NCBI GenBank assembly: GCA_942493075.1
Contig: OW818681.1
Coordinates: forward strand, 5,518,001-5,582,000
Origin: JBBQYD01 sp942493075
Lineage (GTDB): Bacteria > Verrucomicrobiota > Verrucomicrobiia > Limisphaerales > UBA8199
Reading direction: 5' to 3'
DNA length: 64,000 bases
Shown: positions 34,739-44,300 of the stretch, piece by piece
Layout of the letters: each line of letters begins with the position of its first letter
How positions within the stretch are numbered: the first letter of the stretch is position 1
Translations under genes and position numbers: made by a program
Notes under the pieces: generated by a model
Seen by the model: only the letters and a program-made list of their open reading frames with translations
The model's database searches: none
Told to the model about the DNA's origin: nothing

Positions 34739-35934
34739 ACATGCCCAACAGCGCTCAAAGTTTTATTGGACCTCCGCCCATTTCTCCACCGGGCGTCCTG
34801 GAGGCAAACTCACGTTCGCTTCTCTCAAGATTGGAGGAGCTGGAGCGCCGAGCCGCCTCGCTGGAAGCTGAAAATCGTGATCTCAGGACGCGACTCGAAG
34901 CGACCTCAAGCGAAACGGATTTCCGCCAGGTCATCGATGCTTCGCCCGTCCCGCTGTCGGTCGATGACATGAAAGGCACGATTGAATACGTCAATCGCAA
35001 GTTCGTTGAGAAGTTCGGTTACGCGTTGAAAGACGTGCCCACCTCCGCGAAATGGTTTGAACGTGCCTATCCCAACCCCGAGTATAGGCGGCTCGTCGCC
35101 GAGCAGTGGAAAGGCTTTCTCAAGCGCGGTCTGCCCTCTGGAAAAGGCATCGGGCCGTTGGAGGTCGAGGTAACCTGCAAGGACGGTTCGCTACGGCGCG
35201 TGGAATTCGTAGGCACCATTCTGGGACGGCGCCTGTTGCTGGCCGGCAACGACATCACCGAACGCAAACGGTTGGAAGCCCAGATCCTTAAAATTTCCGA
35301 GCAAGAGCAGGAGCGCATCGGCCAGGATCTGCACGATGGGCTGTGCCAGTTGCTGAGCGGGATAAAGTTTAAGACTACTTTGCTGGAGCAAAAGCTCGTG
35401 GCCAAAGCTCAGCCCGAAGCACGGGACGCCGCCTCATTGGAGAGCCTGCTCAATTCGGCAATCGAACAAGCGCGCAACATTGCGCGCGGCCTGCACCCGG
35501 TGGATCTTGAAGCGCGCGGTCTCATGTGCGCACTGGAAGAACTGGCTGCGAGTATGGGCAGCGTCTACGGCATTAGCTGCACGTGCCAGTACACCCAACC
35601 GGTATTGGTGCACGACCATTTGGTAGCCACCCACCTTTACCGGATTTGCCAGGAAGCGATCAACAACGCCATTCGGCACGGCCAGGCCAGGGTCGTGCAA
35701 GTTCGGTTGACGATTGAGGGCGACCGGCTGACGTTAGTTGTCAAAGATAACGGGTCCGGCTTCCCTACCCGACCGAAACGCAAGAATCCGGGGATGGGAC
35801 TGGCCCTAATGAATTACAGAGCTCGAACGATAGGCGCTACGCTGTCCATCCAGGCAGATCCGCGGGGTGGCACGCAGGTGCATTGTTCGTTGCGCAATCC
35901 CGCAGCTTGTGCCGTCAAACCCTACACAAAGTAA
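34735..35934 (+). CDS. PAS-domain sensor histidine kinase, NarL-partner type
   Basis: 399 residues from GTG 34735, which overlaps the preceding stop in a GTGA; ATG 34741 is equally possible. An N-terminal coiled coil (LLSRLEELERRAASLEAENRDL) precedes a PAS domain at about 60-175. The dimerisation helix ERIGQDLHDGLCQLLSG has the phospho-acceptor His200 of the HisKA_3 subfamily, followed by an HATPase region with QEAINNAIRHGQA and DNGSGFP. No membrane segment is present, so it should sense an internal ligand through PAS. Its partner is the regulator starting 2 bp after its stop. Confidence 0.93.
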   Translation: MNMPNSAQSFIGPPPISPPGVLEANSRSLLSRLEELERRAASLEAENRDLRTRLEATSSETDFRQVIDASPVPLSVDDMKGTIEYVNRKFVEKFGYALKDVPTSAKWFERAYPNPEYRRLVAEQWKGFLKRGLPSGKGIGPLEVEVTCKDGSLRRVEFVGTILGRRLLLAGNDITERKRLEAQILKISEQEQERIGQDLHDGLCQLLSGIKFKTTLLEQKLVAKAQPEARDAASLESLLNSAIEQARNIARGLHPVDLEARGLMCALEELAASMGSVYGISCTCQYTQPVLVHDHLVATHLYRICQEAINNAIRHGQARVVQVRLTIEGDRLTLVVKDNGSGFPTRPKRKNPGMGLALMNYRARTIGATLSIQADPRGGTQVHCSLRNPAACAVKPYTK

Positions 35935-35935
35935 T

Positions 35936-36613
35936 ATGAGCGCACGGCGGACCTCGATGCCAGGCGGACGGAAGCGGCGCATCTTCCTTGTGGAAGACCA
36001 TCCCGTAACCCGTGAGGGCTTCGCCCAACTCATCAATTACCAGGCCGATCTGGAAGTTTGCGGGCAGGCTGGCTCTGCTGTGAAAGCGCTGGCGGCTGTG
36101 GAATCCACGCGGCCTGACCTGCTGATTGTTGATATCTCCTTGAGCGATTCCAACGGCCTCGAACTCATCAAAGATCTCAAGGCGCGTCATCCCAAGCTTC
36201 CCAGCCTGGTCCTTTCCACGCATGACGAGGCCTTATTCGCAGAGAGAGCGTTGCGCGCTGGTGCGGCCGGCTATGTCATGAAACAGGCGCCGACCAGCGA
36301 GGTGATGACAGCCATCCGGGAGGTTCTGAACGGCAGGCTGTATCTCAGCGAGCTGATGCGTTCCAGCGTGTTGCATAAGCATCTCCAGGGTGCGGATCAA
36401 AGCACTGGAGTGGAGGCCTTGAGCGATCGTGAATTGGAGGTGTTTCAATTGCTGGGGCAAGGGCACACCACCCGCCAGATAGCCTCCCGCCTGCATCTCA
36501 GTGTCAGCACCATTGAGACCTACCGAGCGCATATCAAAGAGAAGCTTCGGCTCAATAACGGCACCGAGCTGGTCCACCGAGCGGTGGAATGGGCCAATTC
36601 CCAAGGTGCCTAA
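35936..36613 (+). CDS. NarL/FixJ-type response regulator
   Basis: 225 residues from ATG 35936, one base after the kinase stop (TAA-T-ATG). The receiver domain has EDHP (21-24) and the phospho-acceptor Asp66 in LLIVDISLSD, then VLSTHDE with the switch Thr/Ser and a Lys in YVMKQA. The C-terminal LuxR-type helix-turn-helix is LSDRELEVFQLLGQGHTTRQIASRLHLS with STIETYRAHIKEKL as recognition helix. It receives phosphate from the upstream kinase. The aminotransferase and Lrp genes upstream may be within the same regulatory circuit (inference). Confidence 0.93.
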   Translation: MSARRTSMPGGRKRRIFLVEDHPVTREGFAQLINYQADLEVCGQAGSAVKALAAVESTRPDLLIVDISLSDSNGLELIKDLKARHPKLPSLVLSTHDEALFAERALRAGAAGYVMKQAPTSEVMTAIREVLNGRLYLSELMRSSVLHKHLQGADQSTGVEALSDRELEVFQLLGQGHTTRQIASRLHLSVSTIETYRAHIKEKLRLNNGTELVHRAVEWANSQGA

Positions 36614-36744
36614 GGTGTTCATGTACGCTGAGTATCGTGGATTCCATGATGACAGAATCATGGCCGCCATGATTTCGAAATAAAAGCTCGTTGACTACTT
36701 TCAGCGTGTGATTGCGAGGCCCATGGCTCTCCCTGTCACACCTT

Positions 36745-36987
36745 ATGACGAATACACGCATTATTGACGAGTTCTCGGACCTGAAAATCTCTCGGCAACG
36801 CAAATATCAGCTCCGCATGCAGCGAGATCGCCGGTGCACTGAATGCGGTCAACCCGCCGCCCAGGGCTCCCGGTGCCTCGAGCACCTGGTGAAAGCACGC
36901 GAGCGCCAGCGCACGAAACGGGGTCTGAAGCGCCGTTATTTGAACACTTTGAGCTACAAGCTGGCGGCCCTCGCCTCTGCAGCTTAG
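36745..36987 (+). CDS. Small basic zinc-finger-like protein
   Basis: 80 residues from ATG 36745 (MTNTRIIDEFSDLKIS). A compact motif CTECGQPAAQGSRCLEH provides Cys-x2-Cys and Cys-x2-His ligands, likely for one zinc. The flanks are very basic (RKYQLRMQRDRRC; ARERQRTKRGLKRR), which suggests nucleic-acid binding. Similar small zinc-ribbon proteins of unknown role occur in related genomes. It lies 130 bp after the response regulator on the same strand, with a small palindrome CCATGAT...ATCATGG in the gap. Confidence 0.65.
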   Translation: MTNTRIIDEFSDLKISRQRKYQLRMQRDRRCTECGQPAAQGSRCLEHLVKARERQRTKRGLKRRYLNTLSYKLAALASAA

Positions 36988-37105
36988 TTTTTCGCTCCCC
37001 CAAAGCGCCCCTTCACACACGTCAGTCTCAGTTAGATTCAGGGGGAAAACGGGCGGCCTGTTCAACCAGGCTGCCCTTTCTACCACGACTGTAACCCGAA
37101 CGTTC

Positions 37106-37575
37106 TCAGCGGTGCCAGGCGCCACGTCTGGTCACGAGCCAACCCGCCATCCCCAAGGCCAGCAAAGCTGACAATCCAGGTTCTGGCACGACTTGGAATT
37201 CGAAGTTCGGTGCAATAATGGCATACCCTGCATTGCCTTCCGTCGTTCCCGGGAAGGAAAAAGCCGCCTCCGAACCGTAAGCAATTTTGCCCAGTTGGAT
37301 TTCCGGGGACATCGTGGCATAGCCGTTTGGTGTACTATCCGGCGTGACCACCACAGCATTCAAAACTCCGGAAGCGGAATAAGCAGCCACATAGTAAGTC
37401 TGACCCGCCAGCAGAAGCAGCGGGGTGATGGATCGAGGAATAAATGGGGGAGGACACCGGGGTGCCGCCTGACTGGGTGGTGGCGGCATAGTTCAACATG
37501 GCTTGAAACGTGCCCTGAGCACTTGTCGTGTAAAACGGCGATCAAGAGCGAGACAATGGAGATGATACTTTTCAT
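37106..37575 (-). pseudogene. PEP-CTERM protein gene broken by frameshifts
   Basis: Three reading frames join into one recognisable exported protein. Frame 1 from ATG 37575 gives the signal peptide MKSIISIVSLLIAV. Frame 2 gives AQGTFQAMLNYAATTQSGGT and on to YSSI. Frame 3 gives LLLLAGQTYYVAAYSASGVL and ends with the PEP-CTERM sorting tail VPEPGLSALLALGMAGWLVTRR. The tail directs sorting by an exosortase and implies that the chromosome encodes one elsewhere. At least two frame changes (near the TTTTACACG at the end of the signal peptide and near CTCGATCCATC) make it non-functional unless they are sequencing errors. Confidence 0.75.
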
Positions 37576-37869
37576 TTGATACAAATTCCGGGTAATTGTT
37601 CCGCCTAAGAGATATTGTAAAGTATTAATTGGATAACGCTAACACGCGAAGGTTTGGCGCAGCAGAATCTGAGCTGAGCACGAAAGCAGATGCCACGACC
37701 AAAGCCAGAGGTGATTTTGCTAAGAAGTTTCAGCCGTTCCGAGAAGGAAACACCCGCACACGGCAGTCCGGGGACGGACTCAGGCGACCGTATCTTAAAT
37801 CCCATGAAAGTGCATACACTTCATACACTCACAAATCAGCCAGGACTAAGGAAGGAAGCACGGTCAGCC

Positions 37870-38847
37870 CTAAGTTTCCTCGGCTGACCAAATCACGTTA
37901 CAGCCCGGATCGATGAGCATGACGGATTTCCCCACAGAAACCAGCCTGTAACCATTCTCAAAATCCCAGATTCCTTCGTAAAAGGTAGGGGATATTTGCT
38001 GGTTCTGCCTGTTTATCACGAGCCACTTTTCAACCCTGCCTCGCCCCAGCCTGACCGAGGCCGTGCCTCCGTGAAATGAATGGGCGTCGGTGTATTCCGG
38101 TTCGATGACCCAATCGCCGGCAGGATCAATATAACCCCAAAGATACTCTTGAGAACAAGCTGCCGCTATCCCCTGGCTGAAATCTTTGGCGCCCTTGAAT
38201 TTGAATGGAATCGCATCACTCCAATCACGGCCTAGGAAACCCACAAGTCCGGTCAGCCGAGAATGAGCTGCAGCGTAAAACGGGAACCCTGGACTAAATG
38301 AGTAAATCTCTTCCAACTCGTGAAAAGGTCCGGCAATCACCTTTCCATAACGGTTAACGAAAGTCGGCGCCACAACCCCATTGAGGCGCGGGTATACTTT
38401 AACTATGTCGGTTTCGTAAGGGCTCTCAGCAACGTCATGAAATGGCAAATCGCTTAGAATCTCCCCCTCTTGATTAATAATCGAGAACTCAGAACTTTTA
38501 GAACACACAATAGCTATCTCTCCAACGAAACGGCTGCAGCTACCATATCGAAAAGGGATCTGCATTTCCCCTTTGCGATCTACATAACCTTCGTGCGATC
38601 CAAGGCATACTGCGGCCAGTCCAGAGTGAAAGTCGCTAGTTATAATCAGGCGGCGGCCTCGATCGAAGGTGGGTGGGATAACCTCTTCGTTACACTCATT
38701 AATAAATCCCACCTTATTGTTTCTCAAGAACCAGGCCAGCCCCTGAGAAAATGAACCGAGTCCTTCAAAAACAAAGGGAACGCGTACTCTGCCTGCCTCA
38801 TCAAGATATCCATACCGGCCTCGAAAGCGAATGGGACCAATTATCAT
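37870..38847 (-). CDS. WG-repeat protein
   Basis: 325 residues made of about eight WG-type repeats. Examples are YGYLDEAGRVRVPFVFEG, VGFINECNEEVIPPTFDRG, EGYVDRKGEMQIPFRYGS, WGYIDPAGDWVIEPEYTDA and a final WDFENGYRLVSVGK. The repeat has the form '(W/Y)GYIDxxGxxVIPxxYxxx...F..GLA.V'. The repeats form a beta-propeller-like fold used for protein binding. No signal peptide is present, so it is probably cytoplasmic, and no partner is evident from position. An N-terminal ATG was taken; the stretch 37576-37869 upstream of its end holds no supported gene. Confidence 0.82.
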   Translation of the reverse strand: MIIGPIRFRGRYGYLDEAGRVRVPFVFEGLGSFSQGLAWFLRNNKVGFINECNEEVIPPTFDRGRRLIITSDFHSGLAAVCLGSHEGYVDRKGEMQIPFRYGSCSRFVGEIAIVCSKSSEFSIINQEGEILSDLPFHDVAESPYETDIVKVYPRLNGVVAPTFVNRYGKVIAGPFHELEEIYSFSPGFPFYAAAHSRLTGLVGFLGRDWSDAIPFKFKGAKDFSQGIAAACSQEYLWGYIDPAGDWVIEPEYTDAHSFHGGTASVRLGRGRVEKWLVINRQNQQISPTFYEGIWDFENGYRLVSVGKSVMLIDPGCNVIWSAEET

Positions 38848-38949
38848 TTTAACAACTTTTATTCCAAGAGAATGTTCAAAGCAAGATACCCCATGAAATA
38901 CTCGCCCGTTGCGTCTAGAATCGTTAATGCCAGTTCCACCGTGTCTAAA

Positions 38950-39558
38950 TCAGCATATGGAGTCCTCGTGCCTTAGCGAGATTCTCAGTCGCAATCCTTC
39001 GGAGCACACCGATTCCGGCTTTCGGGCAAGCTCTTTATCATTCCGAACTGCATCTGAAGGGCTGTTCCTTCCCAATGGAACGGAGGGCGGAAATGATCTG
39101 CTGCCAGTCCTGAAGAAATAAAGGTTCGACTGCCACATACTCACATGCTCATTCGCTGCAAAACTCGGCCGGCCTATGTGCAATCCGCGCTGGCCATAAA
39201 TCGCTCCGGCGCTCCAAGTCACTTCCACAAAACTCGCATCGTCCGGTGGAGACATGTGGTACACGGTTACTGTGGGCTCATTCGGCGATAACTTCCGTAG
39301 CTCGTTAAGAAAGTTGGTGCCCAATTCCCGCGCAGTGAAGGTCGAAGGCATATCCACCGATGAGCTCGCGATCAGGTTTGTGGCCCAATCCTGAAGAGCT
39401 TCTGGCTTTATCCGTTTGCGGGTATTCTGCTCGAGCCGGGCGAACCAAAACGGACCGCAAACCCAATGCACGAATTGGAACGCGCAAAAGGCAAGGAAGA
39501 GCAGACCCAGAATCGCAACGCAATTTTGTTTAAGATTATGCCGTGCGAATGTCTTCAT
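38950..39558 (-). CDS. Membrane-anchored hypothetical protein
   Basis: 202 residues. One N-terminal transmembrane helix (CVAILGLLFLAFCAFQFVHWV) precedes a soluble domain of mixed structure: LQDWATNLIAS, TNFLNELRKLSPNEPTVTVYH, FVEVTWSAGAIYGQRGLHIGRP. The C-terminal 40 residues are basic and possibly disordered. It shares layout with the next gene (membrane part followed by a domain ending in LHIG or LRIAS), so they may be related. Unknown function. Confidence 0.6.
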   Translation of the reverse strand: MKTFARHNLKQNCVAILGLLFLAFCAFQFVHWVCGPFWFARLEQNTRKRIKPEALQDWATNLIASSSVDMPSTFTARELGTNFLNELRKLSPNEPTVTVYHMSPPDDASFVEVTWSAGAIYGQRGLHIGRPSFAANEHVSMWQSNLYFFRTGSRSFPPSVPLGRNSPSDAVRNDKELARKPESVCSEGLRLRISLRHEDSIC

Positions 39559-39573
39559 GGAAAAATGAGTGGC

Positions 39574-40233
39574 CTACTGCCCTGAGCCAATGTAAAACTG
39601 CGCATTGGTGGCGATGGAAATGCATTTCGGACTTCCTTCCAAAAAAGCTGAGGACCTCAGGTATTCGGCCGAGGCGATCCGCAGACCCCAATGCCGGTTG
39701 CGATTGCCATAGAAAACCTGGACGAAAACTTGGTCGGATTCTGCATCAACCCTGCAATCTGCCCCCCAACAACGATCAGCGCGTCCCAGATGCCGAACGC
39801 TTTCAGGAAGATGTTCGGGATCGATCCGCGAGGTTTTATGAGCTGCGGTTTCCTTGGTCAGTCCATAAATAGCATTGCCCATTTGTTGCCATTCCGCAGG
39901 CGATCTGCTGTAGACCATCCAATACGCGAACATCCTATCCGAGTAGAATGAGGTCGCCCATACAGTCGAGAGAAGGAGCAGCGGGACTAAGACGGCCAGC
40001 AGAAAGCTCCACGCTTTTTGCTTTCGAAAGGCGTTCCATGCGCACAGCGGCCCCACGACGGCCCCCACCCCGCACCAGACGCGCACCGAGCGTTCGAAAT
40101 CACTGCTAACTATCTGCCTGGCGGATAACCATACCACGGCAAAGGGAAGCAGAAGCGCCAGGACTGAAATAGCGATACCCGCTCCCAATTGGATGCGTTT
40201 CGCGGGGCTGTTGGTGGGAAGATCCCAGTTCAT
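39574..40233 (-). CDS. Multi-pass membrane protein with soluble C-terminal domain
   Basis: 219 residues. Three transmembrane helices cover about residues 15-115 (ISVLALLLPFAVVWLSA; VWCGVGAVVGPLCAWNAF; WSFLLAVLVPLLLLSTVWATSF). The C-terminal 110 residues contain LTKETAAHKTSRIDPEHLPES, CRVDAESDQVFVQVFYGNRNRHWGLRI and end QFYIGSGQ. The C-terminal 'HWGLRIASAEYL' block resembles the 'GLHIGRPSF' block of the neighbouring gene. No known family is recognised. It is 16 bp upstream of that gene on the same strand, so co-expression is likely. Confidence 0.62.
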   Translation of the reverse strand: MNWDLPTNSPAKRIQLGAGIAISVLALLLPFAVVWLSARQIVSSDFERSVRVWCGVGAVVGPLCAWNAFRKQKAWSFLLAVLVPLLLLSTVWATSFYSDRMFAYWMVYSRSPAEWQQMGNAIYGLTKETAAHKTSRIDPEHLPESVRHLGRADRCWGADCRVDAESDQVFVQVFYGNRNRHWGLRIASAEYLRSSAFLEGSPKCISIATNAQFYIGSGQ

Positions 40234-40354
40234 CGTTCGTTCAGACTTCCGACATTTGCCCAGAATTGAGCCGCATTGTAAAGCCGCGACCAGAGAAGGA
40301 AATCTGAATGGGGTCGGTCCTAGAAAAATGATTCTGCTGAAAAACCCCCGGGGG

Positions 40355-40558
40355 TCATTTTTTGGGTTTGTTCGTTAGTTTGGCCGATGCCCTCCGGCGC
40401 AGGCGCAGATCTGTGCGATCCAACAACTGCCACTGGACCTCCTCTCCGGCTTCCAGGTCCAGGGCAGCGGCCAGTGGAAGCGGGATATTTACATAAAAAC
40501 GCGGAGGTTGTTTCTTCGAACGAATAACTTGCACCTTCATCATGTACTCGGCTTGCAT
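40355..40558 (-). CDS. AbrB/SpoVT-like DNA-binding protein
   Basis: 67 residues. The core KVQVIRSKKQPPRFYVNIPLPLAAALDLEAGEEVQWQLLD matches the swapped-hairpin AbrB/SpoVT fold ('FYVNIPLPLAxALGLxxGxxVxWxxxD'), used by antitoxins and transition-state regulators. In related genomes such small genes are seen next to transposases; here the divergent neighbour is a truncated transposase fragment. The start could be either ATG 40558 or the ATG pair at 40543/40540. Confidence 0.65.
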   Translation of the reverse strand: MQAEYMMKVQVIRSKKQPPRFYVNIPLPLAAALDLEAGEEVQWQLLDRTDLRLRRRASAKLTNKPKK

Positions 40559-40621
40559 AAAATTAAGCTACCCTATAGGCTAGTGACAGGTTTCAATAAT
40601 GAACTTTCTTTCCAATAGAGT

Positions 40622-40832
40622 ATGAGCCTGCCTAAGTTCTCTACCCAGTCTTTTCTGTTCTCAACGGCAGCACTCTCGGTATCCCTGTTTCCTGAGGATG
40701 ACCGCTACCGTCTCTTTGCCAATCTGGTCTATCCGCAACTGATCAAAGCCCGCGCAAAGCTTGAGCTCTGTTACAACAATGATACCGGGCGGGTTGCGGT
40801 GGAACCGGTGCTGCTGCTGGGGGTGAGCTTGC
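40622..40832 (+). pseudogene. N-terminal fragment of an IS1182-type transposase
   Basis: The frame reads MSLPKFSTQSFLFSTAALSV, then DRYRLFANLVYPQLIKARAK and VAVEPVLLLGVSLL, which match the start of IS1182-type transposases. The homology stops after SLL at about 40832. The rest of the transposase, including the catalytic residues, is absent. The point where it stops is also where the minus-strand 2TM gene stops, so a deletion or insertion joint lies here. Confidence 0.65.
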
Positions 40833-40966
40833 TCGCCAAGCCCGAACGCGGCCCATTTAAACCATGACACGCCCGGATTGCTCATCAAGTTGACGACGAA
40901 CAGCATTCCCAAAATCAATGGACCCGTAACGAGAAATTTTGCCGCTTTTACTGTGTCTGTGATCAT
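40833..40966 (-). pseudogene. Truncated 2TM-type membrane protein gene
   Basis: From ATG 40966 (SD AGGAAAG) the frame reads MITDTVKAAKFLVTGPLILG, then LFVVNLMSNPGVSWFKWAAFGLG, a pattern seen in small two-helix membrane proteins. After 44 residues it runs into the reverse complement of the transposase fragment, so the C-terminal part is lost. A second, shorter copy of the same start lies at 45122-45163. Confidence 0.6.
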
Positions 40967-41091
40967 AACTTTCCTGATTCCTGGATTCGCCTGCCAAACG
41001 GGTTCCCGCATCCTACCCCGATCCCAGTGATTGCAAACTACAATTCGCGCCCGGTTTTGGAATCGGCCGTGCCTGCCTGGCACGTCAGGCC
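40921..41091. repeat. Duplicated promoter and start of the 2TM gene, copy 1
   Basis: About 170 bp, from the taacgagaaa at the 2TM codons through the segment attgcaaactacaattcgcg and ccggttttggaatcggcc, is repeated at about 75-80% identity at 45119-45275. The remaining 41092-41399 holds no supported gene. Confidence 0.75.
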
Positions 41092-41399
41092 TCTTTACCC
41101 TTGGCCGATGTTCTGTTGAACAGTAACGAAACAATATTGCAGGACCACCTGCAGGATGTAGGACAAACAACAAAAGGATGAAGGTGATCAAAGAAACATT
41201 AGCACTTGAAGGTTTCCTCGTGACGGTGAGTCCAGACTGACTTGGCGTGACCTGGGTCGCCGATCACGCACCTATCTTACCGCTTACCACACATCTCCCA
41301 AGTGTTCCAGAACCCGAAACACCAAAGTCAGTGCTTCACCTCAAAAGTGGCTGGTTCCCACCCGCAACTCCTTGGCCGGCTTTCCCCGCAAACTCACAC

Positions 41400-44300
41400 T
41401 CAAGGAGCGGGTAATGGAATTCCCTTTTCCAGGTCCGCTCCCAGCCAAACTCCAGCGTTAACCCCATTCACAATAATTCGATAGCTCTGAGCAGGACTGG
41501 TTTGGCGGAACACCACAACCGGTTGACGTTTCCAGGCAAAGGGACTGGAGAGTTCAAATTGAATCTGACCGTTTCCGACCTTGCAATCACTCAGGTCCAA
41601 GCCATTCACGCCAATGGCGCGCTGGGCGGCCACATCGACGACGGCATCTCGAAGGTCGTCTTCCTCCATTTCAATTCCAGCTAAACCGCTGCCAGTGCCC
41701 CAATGGAAACTGCTTATCCCCGCCTTGCCACCATAACCTTCATGCGCCCAGTTCTCTGAAGGCGAGACCGGGAATTGGGCCCGGAGCGCGGCAACTCCGC
41801 GTTCCAGATACTCAACCTTTCGGGTAATTCTGTAATAATCCAGCAGGATGTTGCCGCATTGGCTCTGCCGGGCATCGGACCATTCAGCGTCCGAGTTCTG
41901 GGTTGTAAAGCCGCCGAGCAGCATCGTGTCACAAGTGAGTCCGTCCAAGCGGGGATTTGTCCAGCACTGTTGATAAAGAAGGAGATAGTCTAAAACTGCT
42001 TCCCCTGTGGCTAGATAATGCTGTTCGCCGGTTACTTTATAGGCCAACAAAAATGCTTCCGCTGTTTGCGTCAGCGCCAGATTGTTTACAGGCCATTGCT
42101 GGGTGCGCTCATCGAAATCCGCCCTGCGCGGACTGCAACTGTAGAAGGTCTCAAAATCATACCACTGGCGCGTAGAAACAACCTCTCTTTCCAAAAACGC
42201 CAGGCCTTTCCTGGCTGATTCCAGGTAATTGGTATTGGAGTCCTGATGGTAGAGTTCCAGCAGAAAAAGAACCGCCGGCCCTGTCTCCGCCTTGACCGTG
42301 CGCGACAGTGCTTCTTCAACAGAGCCATCTTCAGCAAATCGCGTTGGCAGCATCCCATCCGAATTCTGACGCGCCATCATAAACTCAGCCAACTTGCGGC
42401 AGCGTGGCAGAATGCCTTCGCTCTCCGGCAATCCCGCAGCACGCCATCTTAACAGCCAATACCCAGTCCAACACATGTCATATCCAAGAAAACCATCCTT
42501 GGTACTGTTCATCGATCCGTCACCTGCGGCCCAAAGGTTCTGACCTTGTTCTGTCGGCACTGCGATGCATTTGAACGCTCCATTGGGACCCGGTGCTTTA
42601 AGCGCCAACTCAACGGTTTGTCCCGCCAACCGGAGCAATTCAGCATTGTTGGAGCGTTTCGCGTAAAGCGCCATGCCGAAAGAGGTGCGCAGCGTGTTAA
42701 ACCAGGCCGAGAGATAGACGGAAGGGCCAGGCCCCCAACGCCGGGTGCGAACCCCTCCCCCCACAGAACCATCGGGAAGGTTTACTGTCAGCCATTGTTC
42801 CGTCGATTCTTGTTTCCAAGTGGTTTCCCGCCAGTCATCCCATAGTGCCAGGGATTTGTATCGCGAGTCCGTTCCGACTTGCTGACTGGCAGCGTGGGCC
42901 TGTGCGTCGCGTCCAAATTGGTGCCAATGGAAGCGGACCGCATCGCGATAAGCCTCAGTGGGAGCAGACGAAGCGTTTACCATCATGAAGTAGGCATTCT
43001 CAATGGCCGAGCCATTTGTCCAAACGCGGTTGAGATCGGGCGAGTATACGGAATGGGAGGTTCGTCCGGCCGGCATAAATCCAATGCCAAGGGTTGGGCC
43101 GTCGGGCACTTGCAGGTCCAGAGCGTGGTTGCATAGCTGCAAGGTGTCGCGGGAAAGTGTGGTCAAATCCGGCACAATTCCAAAAGAGACCTGCTTTGAT
43201 TGGACAAGTATCAATGGCGCCTTGTATATCGCGTCGGGGACAAACCCGCCGACGGAAGGAGAAAATGTCCAGTCAGGAGAATGTGAAAACTTGAATCGAT
43301 CACAAAACTGGCGAAAAGCCACCGATCTGGACGGTTCAAAGCGTGTCACTACTCGAATCCAAGGTCCGCCATCCACGACAGTGATCTTGCGGACCACACG
43401 GTGGTCACCAATCGCGAGTTCTTCAACCAAAGCCCCATCGTCGGAAATCTGAACATTGCGCACCGAGCCCGTCATCAATGTGTTTCCCGCTGTGACAATG
43501 GAGACGGATCCCATTGCTTCCTGTTGTGCTGTTTGAGCAACCTCAATCCACTTGCCTCCACTCAGTCCCGAATAACGTTCCTGAAGCCGCCCATCTTTGA
43601 CTTCTGCGGCAACCATAACCCTTTGACCGCGCAACGTAACTGGAGGCAAATCTTTCAAACCCGGGGCGGCGACCATCACGACGACCACACTGCTGGTCGC
43701 CACCCCATAGGAGTTGCTTACAATGAGCTGGTAATTGCCCGCGTCGCCAGACCGCGGTGTAGTGTTTATCAACGCATTTGCATGCGTTCCGCTGGTCCCA
43801 ACGTTGTCGTTCAGATTGGTGCCGTTATGCTGCCACTGGTATAATAAAGGCTCGGTACCAGTAACTGCCGCAGGCAGGGTGAACCCTAAGCCTGCTGGCC
43901 GCATCAATGAAAGAGGCTGTACGTTCATCCGAACTTCAGGTCGGGAGCGGAGCAATCCGAATGTGAAGGCGCTAATTGTTTGGTAAGAGGCTTTGCCACC
44001 GCAGCCTCCGGTAAATCCAACGTAAGCTGTATGCCCTCCCACAACAGTTGGCAGATCCACGCTGTAACTATTCGTGAATGAGCCACCGGTCACTCGATCT
44101 CGCAATGTAACCACCATTAGGCTGTTCTGATAAAGTACGGTGATTTCGATCGGATTTCCCGAGGAAAGATTCACAGGTGCAGTTCCCATGTATGCCCCCA
44201 CTTCTCCTCCCGTTTTAAGCGCCATTCCCGGGCTGCTGTAGATATTAAATGCGAGCGCCACGCTATTGGTGATTTTACTCGCTCCAGAGTATCCAAGCCA

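Noticed and set aside
37629..37916. Plus-strand 95-codon open frame before the WG-repeat gene
   Set aside because: Its composition is not protein-like, it has no ribosome site and its end overlaps the WG-repeat gene in antisense.
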